From Bradyrhizobium ottawaense (lineage in GTDB: Bacteria; Pseudomonadota; Alphaproteobacteria; Rhizobiales; Xanthobacteraceae): a DNA stretch of 64,000 nt. The notes beneath the pieces are model-generated. The model worked only from the letters and a program-made list of their open reading frames with translations. It was not told where the DNA came from and made no database searches. This document shows, piece after piece, positions 56,228 to 64,000 of the stretch (positions are counted from its first letter, which is position 1; every line of letters begins with the position of its first letter). The stretch spans positions 3,262,001-3,326,000 of the forward strand of contig NZ_CP029425.2 of NCBI RefSeq assembly GCF_002278135.3, in the 5' to 3' direction. The translations under genes were made by a program, and so were the position numbers.

Positions 56228-57361
56228 ATGAATGAAGCGATCAGACCGGGCTCCGACAATCCGCTGCAGGCTCAAGCAGGGCCGGAACTGTCGGTCATCG
56301 TCCCGACCTTCAATGAGCGCGACAATGTCACGGTGCTGTACCGGCGGCTGGAGGCGGTGCTCGCCAACGTCGCCTGGGAAGTCGTGTTCGTCGACGACAA
56401 TTCACCTGATGGCACCTGGGACGTCGTGCGCGCGCTGGCGCAGCAGGACAGCCGCGTGCGCTGTATCCGCCGCATCGGCCGCCGCGGCCTGTCGGGCGCC
56501 TGCATCGAGGGCATCCTGGCGTCCAGCGCGCCCTTTGTGGCCGTGATCGACGCCGACCTCCAGCACGACGAGACGCAACTGCCGAAGATGCTGTTGCTGC
56601 TCGCAAGCGACGAGGCCGACCTCGTGGTCGGCAGCCGCTACATCGAGGGCTACAAGAGCGAGGGCTTCAACAAGCAGCGCGCCGGCGCCAGCGCGCTGGC
56701 AACCGAGTTCGCCAGGAAGATGCTGCGGGTCGAGATCGCCGATCCCATGAGCGGCTTCTTCATGATCCGCCGCGATCGTTTCGAGCAGCTCGCGCCGAAG
56801 CTCTCCGTGCACGGCTTCAAGATCCTGCTCGACGTCGTCGCGACCGCGCACGGCGGCTTGCGGGCGGTCGAGATTCCCTACACTTTCGGCGCCCGTCAGC
56901 ACGGCGAAAGCAAGCTCGATTCCATGGTCGCGCTCGATTTCCTCGGCCTCGTGCTGGCCAAGCTGAGCAACGACATCGTCTCGCTGCGCTTCATCCTGTT
57001 CGCGATGGTCGGCGGCATCGGCCTCGTGGTGCATCTCACCACGCTGTTCATCGGACTTCAGCTGTTCAAGGTGCCGTTCGCGGAGGCGCAGGCCGCCGGC
57101 GCCATCGTCGCCATGACCAGCAATTTCATCCTCAACAACTTCCTCACCTATCGCGACCAGCGGCTGAAGGGCTTTGCGCTGCTGCGCGGCCTGATCGCCT
57201 TTTACATCGTGTGCAGCGTCGGCCTGCTCGCCAATGTCGGCGTCGCCTTCTCGGTCTACGACCAGGAGCCGATCTGGTGGCTGGCCGGCATGGCCGGTGC
57301 GCTGATGGGTGTGGTGTGGAACTACGCGATGTCAGGCCTGTTCGTCTGGCGCAAGAAATAA
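56228..57361 (+). CDS. GT2 glycosyltransferase fused to a GtrA membrane domain
   Basis: The 377-residue protein has a dolichol-phosphate-mannosyltransferase-like domain (about 18-240: 'SVIVPTFNERDNVTVLYRRL', 'VFVDDNSPDGT', 'VIDADLQHDE') and a GtrA domain (about 255-375, four helices, 'SNFILNNFLTYRD'). It would attach a sugar to undecaprenyl phosphate and help flip it. ATG at 56228 is weakly supported by a ribosome-binding site. It precedes a GT39 gene by 6 nt, a typical partner. Confidence 0.93.
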   Translation: MNEAIRPGSDNPLQAQAGPELSVIVPTFNERDNVTVLYRRLEAVLANVAWEVVFVDDNSPDGTWDVVRALAQQDSRVRCIRRIGRRGLSGACIEGILASSAPFVAVIDADLQHDETQLPKMLLLLASDEADLVVGSRYIEGYKSEGFNKQRAGASALATEFARKMLRVEIADPMSGFFMIRRDRFEQLAPKLSVHGFKILLDVVATAHGGLRAVEIPYTFGARQHGESKLDSMVALDFLGLVLAKLSNDIVSLRFILFAMVGGIGLVVHLTTLFIGLQLFKVPFAEAQAAGAIVAMTSNFILNNFLTYRDQRLKGFALLRGLIAFYIVCSVGLLANVGVAFSVYDQEPIWWLAGMAGALMGVVWNYAMSGLFVWRKK

Positions 57362-57367
57362 CCCACG

Positions 57368-58870
57368 ATGGGCGGGGCTGACGCGCGGATCGTCCGCAAT
57401 ACCGTGCTGCTGATTCTGGCGCTGGTGGCCCTGCGGCTCGTCGCGGCCGCGTTCACGCCGATCACCTTCGACGAAGCCTATTACTGGATGTGGTCGAACA
57501 ACCTCGCCGGGGGCTATTACGACCATCCGCCGATGGTCGCCTATGTCATCCGCGCCGGCACCATGATCGCCGGCGATACCGAACTCGGCGTCCGCCTCGT
57601 CTCGATCCTGCTCGCACTGCCGATGAGCTATGCGATCTACCGCTCCGCTGCGATCCTGTTCGGCGGCGCGCGCGTGGCGGCGACCAGCGCCGTCCTGCTC
57701 AACGTAACCATGATGGCCTCCGTCGGCACGCTGATCGTGACGCCGGATGCGCCGCTCCTGGTCGCATCCAGCTTCGTGCTGTTCTTCCTCGCAAAAGTAC
57801 TGGAGACCGGCCGCGGCGTCTGGTGGCTTGCGGTCGGCGCGGCCGTCGGTGCGGCACTGCTGTCGAAATACACGGCGATGTTCTTTGGCGCCGGGATCCT
57901 GATCTGGCTCGCTTGCGTGCCGAAGCTCAGGCGCTGGTTCCTCTCGCCCTGGCCCTATCTCGGCGGTCTCGTTGCGCTGGCGCTGTTCTCGCCGGTGATC
58001 CTCTGGAATGCGGACCATCAATGGGTCTCGTTCGCAAAGCAGCTCGGGCGCGCGAAGATCGAGGACTTCCGACCCGTCTTCATCGCCGAGCTGATCCCCA
58101 CCCAGATCGCGTTCGCAACCCCGCTGGTCTTCATCCTCGGCGCGATGGGTCTGCACGCGCTGACCTTGCGCCGGGCCGGCGCACTGGCCTCGCGTGTGCT
58201 GATCGAGGCGATGTTCTGGACCATCGTCGCCTATTTCGTCTGGCATTCGCTGCATGCCCGCGTCGAGGCCAACTGGTTCGCACCGGTGTATCCGCCCTTC
58301 GTCGTCGCCGCGGCCGCTGCCGCCAACCTCGTGCAATGGAAGCCGCGCCAGCGCCGCCTGGTGGATTTCTGCCTGCGCTGGGCCGCGCCTGTCGGCATCG
58401 TGATGTTTGCAGCGCTCATCGTGCAGGCCAACACCGGCTGGCTCTCGGGTTATCGCCGCGATGCCACCGTGCGCAGCGTCGGTGTCGGCTGGCGCGAGCT
58501 CGCTGCCGAAATCGAAGCCGTGCGCGCGCGCCATGGCGCGACCTGCGTGCTCGCGCAGGACTACGGCACCACGGGCTGGCTGGCCTTTTACTTGCCCCGC
58601 GGCACCTGCGTGGTGCAGCAGAACCAGCGCATCCGCTGGGTCAACATGGGCGAGCCCGATCCAAAGCTGCTCGCGGGCAAGCTGCTCTATGTCGACGAGC
58701 TGCGCCCGGACGGTCATCCCGTCCTCAACGACCTCTTTGCGAAGGTGACGCAGGTCGCGCAATTGCAGCGCAAGCGCGGGCCCCTCGTGGTCGAGACCTA
58801 CAGCGTCGATCTGCTGGAGGGCGCCAAGGGCGACGTTCTCGACCGCTCGCCGCCGCCGGAAGCGCGGTAG
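57368..58870 (+). CDS. GT39/ArnT-like membrane glycosyltransferase
   Basis: The 500-residue protein has about ten to eleven membrane helices and the GT39-type motifs near the N-terminus: 'TPITFDEAYYWMWSNNLAGG' and 'YYDHPPMVAYVIRAG', with the catalytic Asp/Glu pair. It would use a lipid-linked sugar made by the preceding GT2 to modify lipid A, peptidoglycan or proteins in the periplasm. A soluble C-terminal part follows. Start 6 nt after the GT2 stop. Confidence 0.92.
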   Translation: MGGADARIVRNTVLLILALVALRLVAAAFTPITFDEAYYWMWSNNLAGGYYDHPPMVAYVIRAGTMIAGDTELGVRLVSILLALPMSYAIYRSAAILFGGARVAATSAVLLNVTMMASVGTLIVTPDAPLLVASSFVLFFLAKVLETGRGVWWLAVGAAVGAALLSKYTAMFFGAGILIWLACVPKLRRWFLSPWPYLGGLVALALFSPVILWNADHQWVSFAKQLGRAKIEDFRPVFIAELIPTQIAFATPLVFILGAMGLHALTLRRAGALASRVLIEAMFWTIVAYFVWHSLHARVEANWFAPVYPPFVVAAAAAANLVQWKPRQRRLVDFCLRWAAPVGIVMFAALIVQANTGWLSGYRRDATVRSVGVGWRELAAEIEAVRARHGATCVLAQDYGTTGWLAFYLPRGTCVVQQNQRIRWVNMGEPDPKLLAGKLLYVDELRPDGHPVLNDLFAKVTQVAQLQRKRGPLVVETYSVDLLEGAKGDVLDRSPPPEAR

Positions 58871-58891
58871 TAGGCCGCAATGCTTCCACAG

Positions 58892-59033
58892 CGTCGTCCC
58901 CGCGAACGCGGGGACCCATACCCCCAGGGAGCAGTTTGGCGAAGACTGTTCGTGGGCGATCTTTCAGTTGGTATGGCCAGCTGTGCTCATCGACAGATCA
59001 CGCGGTATGGGTCCTGGCGTTCGCGGGGACGAC
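58892..59033. repeat. Intergenic repeat with CGTCGTCCCCGCGAACGC ends
   Basis: A 142-bp element ended by CGTCGTCCCCGCGAACGC and the complementary GCGTTCGCGGGGACGAC. Inner bases include 'GGGACCCATA' and 'GTATGGGTCC', a second inverted pair. It has the look of a non-autonomous repeat common in Bradyrhizobium. It lies between convergent genes. Confidence 0.8.
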
Positions 59034-59063
59034 AGCCGAGTGCTGGGTCGATAGCAACGACTA

Positions 59064-60950
59064 TCAGTCGATCATCTCAGCCTTTGTCGCACCCTGGCCC
59101 GGCCCACTGTGATCCCGCCAGAACCACACGGTCACGACGCCGGAGCGGCCACGGACCTGGGCGAGCAGGGGGCCCGACAGGACGCCGTCGGGAGCCCCGT
59201 GGAAGTCGGCCGTATCCAGCAGCGTATTGCTCAGGGCGAGTCGTGCATCGTTCTGGACGGCGACTTCCATCAGCCGGCTCGCGACGTTGACCGTGTCGCC
59301 TGTCGCCGTGATGTGCTGGTGACTTTCGCCGAGGCGGGAGGCGACGATCTCGCCGAAATGCGCGCCGATCTTGAAGCCGAGCTGACCGCCGATCGCTGAC
59401 GGCAGCGAGGCGATCCAGTGTTCGACACCGCGATGCAGGTCGATCGCGCATTTGAGCGCGCGCGCGGCGTCATCGGGCATCGCGGCCGGCAGACCGAACA
59501 GGATCATGGCGCCGTCGCCGAGAAAGCCGGTGATCATGCCGCCGCAATCGACCGCGGCCTTGTCGATCCGCGCGTGAAACGCCTGCAGGATCTCCTGAAG
59601 CGCGTCCGGATCGATCCGTTCGCTCAAGGAAGTGAAGCCGGAGAGATCGATGAAGACGATCGCGGCGTCTTGCCGGACCGGTTTGGACAGGAAATTCGGA
59701 TCGCGCGCCAGCCATTCCTGCACGGCCGGTGCCTGGAATTGTGCGAGAGACCTGCTCTTGGCGGCGAGATATTGCGTGCGGCGGCCTCCGGCCCACAGCT
59801 GCACACCGGCAAAGATCGCAACCGGCGGCACCGCGGCGGCGAGCGTGGTTGCCGCATTCAGCCAGACGCCATGCGTGAACGCGAAGGCATTGAGGCCGGC
59901 CCAGGCGATCATCACCGCGGCCGCCGCCATGATGCCGAGCGCGCTACGCCGCCAGGCCAGCAAGCCGACCAGCAGCATCGGCAGCAGGATCGCAGCGAGC
60001 GCGTCGGCGATATGGACCCTATGGTCGCGCACGATGCCGTCGCCGGAAACGAGGTGGGTGATCGCGGTCGAGACCACCTCGACGCCGGGCATCAGGGAAT
60101 CGAACGGTGTCGGGTAGAAGTCGCCGCCGCCGGCGACCGAGGCGCCGATCACGACGATCCGGTTCTCGATCGCGGCGCGATTGAGCGTGCCGTCGAAAAT
60201 GCTCTGCGCGCTCACGGTGCGGATGGTGCGGCGGGGACCGTAATAGGTGATCGGCAGCGCGAAATCGGTGTCGGTCGGCACCGCGCGATCGCCGAGCATG
60301 AGGTGATCCGGCGCGATCGTCAGCGGCTTATCGAGCGCGCGCGTCGCGACGCGCAACGGGAACGACAGCTCGACCTTGTCGCGGGTCCGGAACAGCATCG
60401 GTACCGAGAGCGGCGATCCCGATTGTCCGGTCGCGACATTGACGATGCCGACCTCGGCGTGGTCGGCGAACGCTGGCAGCGGCAGCAGGAAACGTTCGGC
60501 TTGCGGCAGCACGGCGAGGGGACCTGCACTGCCGGGCGCCACGTTCTCGCTGGCGGAGGGGAAGATCGCGGCGGCGGCGAGCACCATGGGGCCGGTGGCG
60601 AGCGTGTTTGCGAGCGTGGCGTCGCCGATCGCAGCGCTGCGGTCGACGAGCAGGAGATCGATCGCGACGACCTTCGGCTTGAACTGCACGATGGTGTCGA
60701 CGACGCGGGCGAGATCGGCGCGCGGCAGCGGATAGCTGCCGCCGCGCTTCACCACGGTGTCGTCGATCGCGACGATGGTGACGAGATCGGGCGGACGCTG
60801 CACCCCGCGGACCTGTGTTCGCCAATCGGTCAGCGTTGCTTCGAGGCGGTCGAGAAAGCGCAGATGGCCGCCTGCGTGCGCGGCAAAGATGCCCGCGCCC
60901 CACAGCGCGGTGAGGGCGAGTGCCACCAGGATCTGAACGCGTCTCGTCAT
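59064..60950 (-). CDS. CHASE2-domain adenylate/guanylate cyclase
   Basis: The 628-residue protein has a short N-terminal helix, a periplasmic CHASE2 domain (about 40-320: 'DWRTQVRG', 'TIVAIDDTVVKRGGSYPLPR', 'NRIVVIGASVAGGGDFYPTP'), three membrane helices (about 330-400) and a class III cyclase domain with metal Asp in 'VFIDLSGFTSLSERI' and 'GFLGDGAMILFGLP'. It converts an outside signal into cAMP or cGMP. A TTG at 61022 could add 24 residues. It follows the FecR gene closely and forms an operon with it. Confidence 0.94.
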   Translation of the reverse strand: MTRRVQILVALALTALWGAGIFAAHAGGHLRFLDRLEATLTDWRTQVRGVQRPPDLVTIVAIDDTVVKRGGSYPLPRADLARVVDTIVQFKPKVVAIDLLLVDRSAAIGDATLANTLATGPMVLAAAAIFPSASENVAPGSAGPLAVLPQAERFLLPLPAFADHAEVGIVNVATGQSGSPLSVPMLFRTRDKVELSFPLRVATRALDKPLTIAPDHLMLGDRAVPTDTDFALPITYYGPRRTIRTVSAQSIFDGTLNRAAIENRIVVIGASVAGGGDFYPTPFDSLMPGVEVVSTAITHLVSGDGIVRDHRVHIADALAAILLPMLLVGLLAWRRSALGIMAAAAVMIAWAGLNAFAFTHGVWLNAATTLAAAVPPVAIFAGVQLWAGGRRTQYLAAKSRSLAQFQAPAVQEWLARDPNFLSKPVRQDAAIVFIDLSGFTSLSERIDPDALQEILQAFHARIDKAAVDCGGMITGFLGDGAMILFGLPAAMPDDAARALKCAIDLHRGVEHWIASLPSAIGGQLGFKIGAHFGEIVASRLGESHQHITATGDTVNVASRLMEVAVQNDARLALSNTLLDTADFHGAPDGVLSGPLLAQVRGRSGVVTVWFWRDHSGPGQGATKAEMID

Positions 60951-61000
60951 TACGTCGTACTGCAATCTTCTTTTTCTTCGGCCCTGTGGGCCGAGGTCTA

Positions 61001-61028
61001 TTGACCAAGTCTTATTGACCAAGTCTTG
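61001..61028. repeat. 14-bp tandem duplication at the FecR 3' end
   Basis: TTGACCAAGTCTTA and TTGACCAAGTCTTG lie head to tail across the fecR stop codon. Either copy would end the gene at the same residue, so it is a recent slip duplication without coding effect. Confidence 0.6.
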
Positions 61029-61530
61029 CCATGAGAGCGTCGATGCGCGGCTGGCCCCACTGCTTCACTGTCAAAGGTCCGGTCGCTTCCACGTCGACGC
61101 CTTGGCCGGGGCCCAGCACGACGCCGCGCCCACGAGCCCTGCGGCTGACGTCGACACGGCCGTCGGCGACGAAGACGGAGGTCTTGGCCTCAGCGACGTC
61201 GACGGCCCATCTGGTGCCGCGCACCGCGGCAATCGCCTGCGGCGTCAGCACCTTGAAGGGATTGCCGCCCGGCTTCCTGGGCACTTCGACCAGCAGGGCT
61301 TTGCTGCTCAACTCGACGGAGTCAATATGTCCGTCGCGGTTGGCGTCCTTTAGTTCAAATCTGGCGCCGTTTTCTGCAACGATGGTGATGCCGTTGTCGC
61401 AGCGCCAGGTCTGCGTGCCGGCGGCCGAGGCCGACGATGTGCAAGCTGCATTGGCAGGCTGCGCGGCCGCGTATCCCATCAACAACGACGACGCCAGAGC
61501 AAGATATCCGGCGCGCGCGAACCTTCTCAT
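61012..61530 (-). CDS. FecR-domain periplasmic protein
   Basis: The 172-residue product has a signal peptide (1-28, 'PANA-AC') and a FecR-like domain: 'ITIVAENGARFELKDANRDG', 'FKVLTPQAIAAVRGTRWAVD' and 'SVFVADGRVDVSRRARGRGV'. FecR domains sense outside signals; here the partner would be the CHASE2 cyclase rather than a sigma factor. ATG has GGAGG six bases upstream. 61-nt spacing to the cyclase. Confidence 0.92.
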   Translation of the reverse strand: MRRFARAGYLALASSLLMGYAAAQPANAACTSSASAAGTQTWRCDNGITIVAENGARFELKDANRDGHIDSVELSSKALLVEVPRKPGGNPFKVLTPQAIAAVRGTRWAVDVAEAKTSVFVADGRVDVSRRARGRGVVLGPGQGVDVEATGPLTVKQWGQPRIDALMARLGQ

Positions 61531-61572
61531 GCCAGCCTCCGTTTGCATGCCCGGCACAATTCAAGGCGATGT

Positions 61573-61590
61573 TGATACGGTACCGTATCA
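61573..61590. promoter_or_regulatory. Perfect 18-bp palindrome upstream of the FecR-cyclase operon
   Basis: TGATACGGTACCGTATCA is self-complementary over 18 bp and lies 43 bp before the fecR start. Such ATACGGTACCGTAT cores are typical TetR-family operators. No TetR gene is adjacent. Confidence 0.6.
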
Positions 61591-61918
61591 CACGCAGAGG
61601 CTGCTGAAAAGTGCCGCTTTACGAGCTATTTTCTTGCCGAGGCCTTTTCCAGAGCGGTGCGATCAACTTTCGGTCAGGGCGCGGTCGCCGTGTGGGCGGT
61701 CCGAGCGCTGTGTGATGTGCGTGATCTTGCCCGCCGTTCTCGTGTCACCCACGCGCCGGCGGGAAGGCCGGCGCACCAGCCTCGCGCAACGCTTCCCCGC
61801 TATCTTCCGGGTATCGAAGGCCACGAAAACGACTTGGTTGGGTGGCCCTAGAGAGGCGGCGGGAGACGATCGCTGAATGCGCCGCTCCTGCCGAGAATTA
61901 TAGTTAACAGACGCGGCT

Positions 61919-61944
61919 AAGTCCGTGGTTCTGCGGGCTTTTTT
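61919..61944 (+). terminator. Candidate orphan terminator
   Basis: AAGTCCG, an 8-nt loop, CGGGCTT then TTTT: a 7-bp stem with one G-U pair and a T run. No annotated gene on the plus strand precedes it for several kilobases, so it may end a small RNA transcript or be chance. Confidence 0.35.
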
Positions 61945-62115
61945 CTCGAAATGGGACGACGCTAACGAGCTGCCGCACATCTGCCCGAACTTAATCCGCA
62001 TTTAACTAAAAGTCGCCTTAATGACGCTCCGACCCTCTGCGAGATGCTGTTCCCGGATCGTGACCAGCGGCACTTCGAAGGGGGACTGAGTGACACCGTC
62101 CTGGACGCAAGGCGA

Positions 62116-63282
62116 ATGAGTAAGAGTATCGCTGCGCAGAGTAACGCGGCACGGAAGTCCAAGAATTCTCTTCGGAAGTCTTCCCGGAAAATGACCACGA
62201 CCAATTGGCTTGGCGCCGCGGCCATCGGCTGCGTCGTGATGGGTGCCGGCTGGACTATCTACAGCAACGTCTTCGGCGCGAGCGTCTATCCGACCGTCGG
62301 CGGCATTGGCTACGACGAGCCGGTGATCAAGCGTGCGCCCAAGGTCGCGCTGCGCGAGGCCGGCGACGCCATCAAGGAAGCTTTTGCGCTCCTGCCTGAC
62401 CGGTTGCAGGTCGCCGCCCCGATCTCGCGTGAGATGTTCAACGAGCGCTTTGCTGCCGCTGCGACCCAAGGCGTGGCATCGAACGCGGCCAGCGCGGCGC
62501 CAGCGACCCAGGTTGCGGTGGCCAAGGACGCGCCGAAGCAGAGCGTGATCGCGAAGGTCGCGGAAGCACTGAAGCCGTCGGCCCCGGCCAAAATTGCTGA
62601 GAAGTCCGCTGACAAGACCGGGGACAAGGCCAAGCGCGCTCCGGATGCCCAGATGCAACTCGCCTCGGCCGATCCGGCCCAGATCGTGCCGGCACCGGAA
62701 GCGAAGAAGTCGTTCGCCGATCGCGCCAAGGCCGCGGTGATGTCGATCACCGGTCCGCGGCAGTCGATGGTCGAAAAACTCTGGGGCAAGCGCGAGCCGT
62801 CCGGCGGGCTGCTGGCCTACGCCTCGGCCGATGCCAGCGTGACCGCGTCGATCGCGCCGAAGGAGCAGAACCCGATGTTCGGCGGCGCGCCGCCCTATGA
62901 GCGTGACACCGCGGTCTACGACATCACTGCCAAGACGGTGTATCTGCCCGACGGCACCAAGCTCGAGGCGCATTCCGGCCTCGGCTCCAGTCTCGACGAT
63001 CCGCGCTCCCAGCGCACGCGCATGCGCGGCGTGACGCCGCCGCACATCTACACGCTGAAGCCGCGCGAAGCGCTGTTCCACGGCGTGCCCGCGTTGCGCC
63101 TGACCCCGATCGGCGGCGAGAGCGCGATCTACGGCCGTGACGGCCTGCTTGCGCACACCTTCATGCTCGGGCCGAACGGCGATTCCAACGGCTGCGTGTC
63201 GTTCAAGGACTATTACGCGTTCCTCGACGCCTACCGCAACAAGGGCATCCGCAAGCTCGCGGTGCTGGCGCGGGTGGAGTGA
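62116..63282 (+). CDS. Membrane-anchored Tlde1/DUF2778 domain protein
   Basis: The 388-residue product has a basic cytoplasmic lead (about 1-28), one membrane helix (about 30-50), a long Ala/Lys/Pro-rich linker and a C-terminal Tlde1 (DUF2778) domain: 'AVYDITAKTVYLPDGTKLEA' then 'HSGLGSSLDDP', 'GVTPPHIYTLKPRE', 'HTFMLGPNGDSNGCVSFKDY' with the putative catalytic Cys. Tlde1-type domains act on peptidoglycan like L,D-transpeptidases. Here the domain would face the periplasm, tethered. ATG at 62116 is preferred; the frame is open to 62044. Confidence 0.88.
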   Translation: MSKSIAAQSNAARKSKNSLRKSSRKMTTTNWLGAAAIGCVVMGAGWTIYSNVFGASVYPTVGGIGYDEPVIKRAPKVALREAGDAIKEAFALLPDRLQVAAPISREMFNERFAAAATQGVASNAASAAPATQVAVAKDAPKQSVIAKVAEALKPSAPAKIAEKSADKTGDKAKRAPDAQMQLASADPAQIVPAPEAKKSFADRAKAAVMSITGPRQSMVEKLWGKREPSGGLLAYASADASVTASIAPKEQNPMFGGAPPYERDTAVYDITAKTVYLPDGTKLEAHSGLGSSLDDPRSQRTRMRGVTPPHIYTLKPREALFHGVPALRLTPIGGESAIYGRDGLLAHTFMLGPNGDSNGCVSFKDYYAFLDAYRNKGIRKLAVLARVE

Positions 63283-63312
63283 GGCGCAGCGCGCCTCACT
63301 CTTTCTGCACGA

Positions 63313-64000
63313 TCAGCGCTTGACGAAGACCAGGTTGCAGGCGCGCGCCTCGTTGCGCTTGCCGGTGCCGCGGGTGCGATCGAACTGCGCGTCGACCGTA
63401 AAGGCGTAAGGCGAGCCGGGCGCAAGGTTGTTGAGCGTGTACGCGCTTGCCCCCGTTGTGCCGCGCGCGCTCAACGTCGTCTTGCCGTCGGCCTGGATTT
63501 GGCCGTCGATCTCCAGGCGGTTGACGCCGTCCTTGCTCTGAGCCTCGGCGTGAAACACGCCGTTGGTCACGGTGCCGGCGAGGGGCCTGGTGAAGCCCTG
63601 CGCCTTGCCGGAAGCCGGGCAGTTCAGCGTCACGTCCCAAGTGCCGTCGAAGTCCTTGCTGCCGCCGGCGCGGGTATTGGTCGCAGGCGCCAGCGCCACC
63701 TTCTGCTTCAGGCCCTCGATCCGCGCCTTGGCGAGATTGGCGAAGCTGCAACTGGAAAATCGCGTCAGATGGTCCTCGAAGGCGCTGACGGTGCCGATGG
63801 TGTCGGCAGCCTTCCAGTGCGCCTCCGCGGATGCGCACGGGTCGGCCCGCGGCGCGGCCTGCGGAGCTGCGGGTGCGATCGTGACCGACACCGGTCCGTT
63901 CAGGTAGAACTTGCCGATGATCGATAGCGACAGCTCCGGGAGCTGCGTCTTGCCGCTGGCATCATAGACGTCGCTGCTGATGTCGCGAAACACATCGCCG
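63313..64000 (-). CDS. Probable caspase-family protein, C-terminal part (cut by window edge)
   Basis: The frame is open at the right edge, so only the 3' end is seen (about 229 codons). 'MFRDISSDVYDAS', 'GKFYLNGPVSV' and 'WKAADTIGTVSAFEDHLTRF' then 'SSCSFANLAKARIEGLK' are sequences I associate with the region after the catalytic domain in Bradyrhizobium caspase-like proteins. The tail is a beta-rich domain of unknown function ('GTWDVTLNCPASG', 'FTVDAQFDRTRGTGKRNEAR'). The catalytic His and Cys would lie beyond the edge. Confidence 0.65.
   Translation of the reverse strand, partial: GDVFRDISSDVYDASGKTQLPELSLSIIGKFYLNGPVSVTIAPAAPQAAPRADPCASAEAHWKAADTIGTVSAFEDHLTRFSSCSFANLAKARIEGLKQKVALAPATNTRAGGSKDFDGTWDVTLNCPASGKAQGFTRPLAGTVTNGVFHAEAQSKDGVNRLEIDGQIQADGKTTLSARGTTGASAYTLNNLAPGSPYAFTVDAQFDRTRGTGKRNEARACNLVFVKR

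Larger units (their letters stand above)
61531..62115. other. 585-bp region between FecR and the Tlde1-like gene
   Basis: No convincing gene is seen. Present are an operator-like palindrome at 61573, a GC hairpin (GCGCCGGC/GCCGGCGC, 61753-61774), a terminator-like hairpin at 61919 and an AT-richer stretch from 61890 to 62050. Short open frames on both strands (for example about 60 codons at 61657) have no protein-like features. The promoter of the Tlde1-like gene probably lies near 62000. Confidence 0.6.

Noticed and set aside
61657..61851. 64-codon frame in the 585-bp gap
   Set aside because: No ribosome-binding site, overlaps a strong hairpin, and the minus strand gives equally long frames.

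Overview
The window looks like chromosome of a Bradyrhizobium-type alphaproteobacterium (Nitrobacteraceae). The evidence is high GC throughout, many secreted caspase-like proteins of the kind common in that group, Liv-type ABC transport, a CO-dehydrogenase-like (cox) locus, protocatechuate (pca) genes, and several short intergenic palindromic repeats. I see no rRNA, tRNA, CRISPR array, phage or insertion sequence. Genus-level placement is inferred from protein families.

Layout. 0.2-3.4 kb: an orphan secreted SecD-P1-like protein diverging from an acyl-CoA synthetase. 3.5-9.2 kb: three tandem paralogous secreted caspase-fold proteins, with a perfect TGTGA-N6-TCACA (CRP-type) site upstream. 9.2-16 kb: M20 amidohydrolase, purB, a TetR unit with operator, promoter and a 33-codon small ORF, and a NarL-type two-component system. 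16.2-20.6 kb: an ExbB/MotA-like channel protein with two membrane-anchored partners, then a metallophosphoesterase and a Ser/Thr kinase fused to a universal-stress domain. 20.6-27.9 kb: small zinc-ribbon and membrane ORFs, rpe, an EF-hand protein behind a textbook sigma-54 promoter, a P1 peptidase, a large hybrid histidine kinase and a divergent single-domain response regulator. 27.9-33 kb: livHMGF plus a substrate-binding protein. 33.3-36.9 kb: a Gln-rich small protein, a membrane protein, and pcaB-pcaD-pcaC.

37-44 kb: coxG, coxS, coxM, coxD, coxE, a two-piece XdhC/CoxI and a MoCF-cytidylyltransferase fusion, with no gene for the catalytic large subunit coxL. 44.2-47.5 kb: small secreted and enzyme genes, an alcohol dehydrogenase, and an ArsR-SRPBCC-GFA operon with a doubled operator. 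47.6-51.3 kb: a TetR-HlyD-ABC ATPase-permease efflux operon in which every junction is an ATGA overlap. 51.3-61.5 kb: a membrane adenylate cyclase, PhzF, DUF72/DUF488, GT2-GtrA and GT39 glycosyltransferases, and a CHASE2 cyclase with a FecR partner. 62-64 kb: a membrane-anchored Tlde1/DUF2778 protein and the 3' end of what is probably a fourth caspase-family gene, cut by the window edge.

How genes may work together: two class III cyclases and a CRP-type site suggest cAMP control of the caspase cluster. The kinase and phosphoesterase form a plausible opposing pair next to an energised membrane complex. The cox locus has its maturation genes and two of three enzyme subunits. These links are inferences from position and family.
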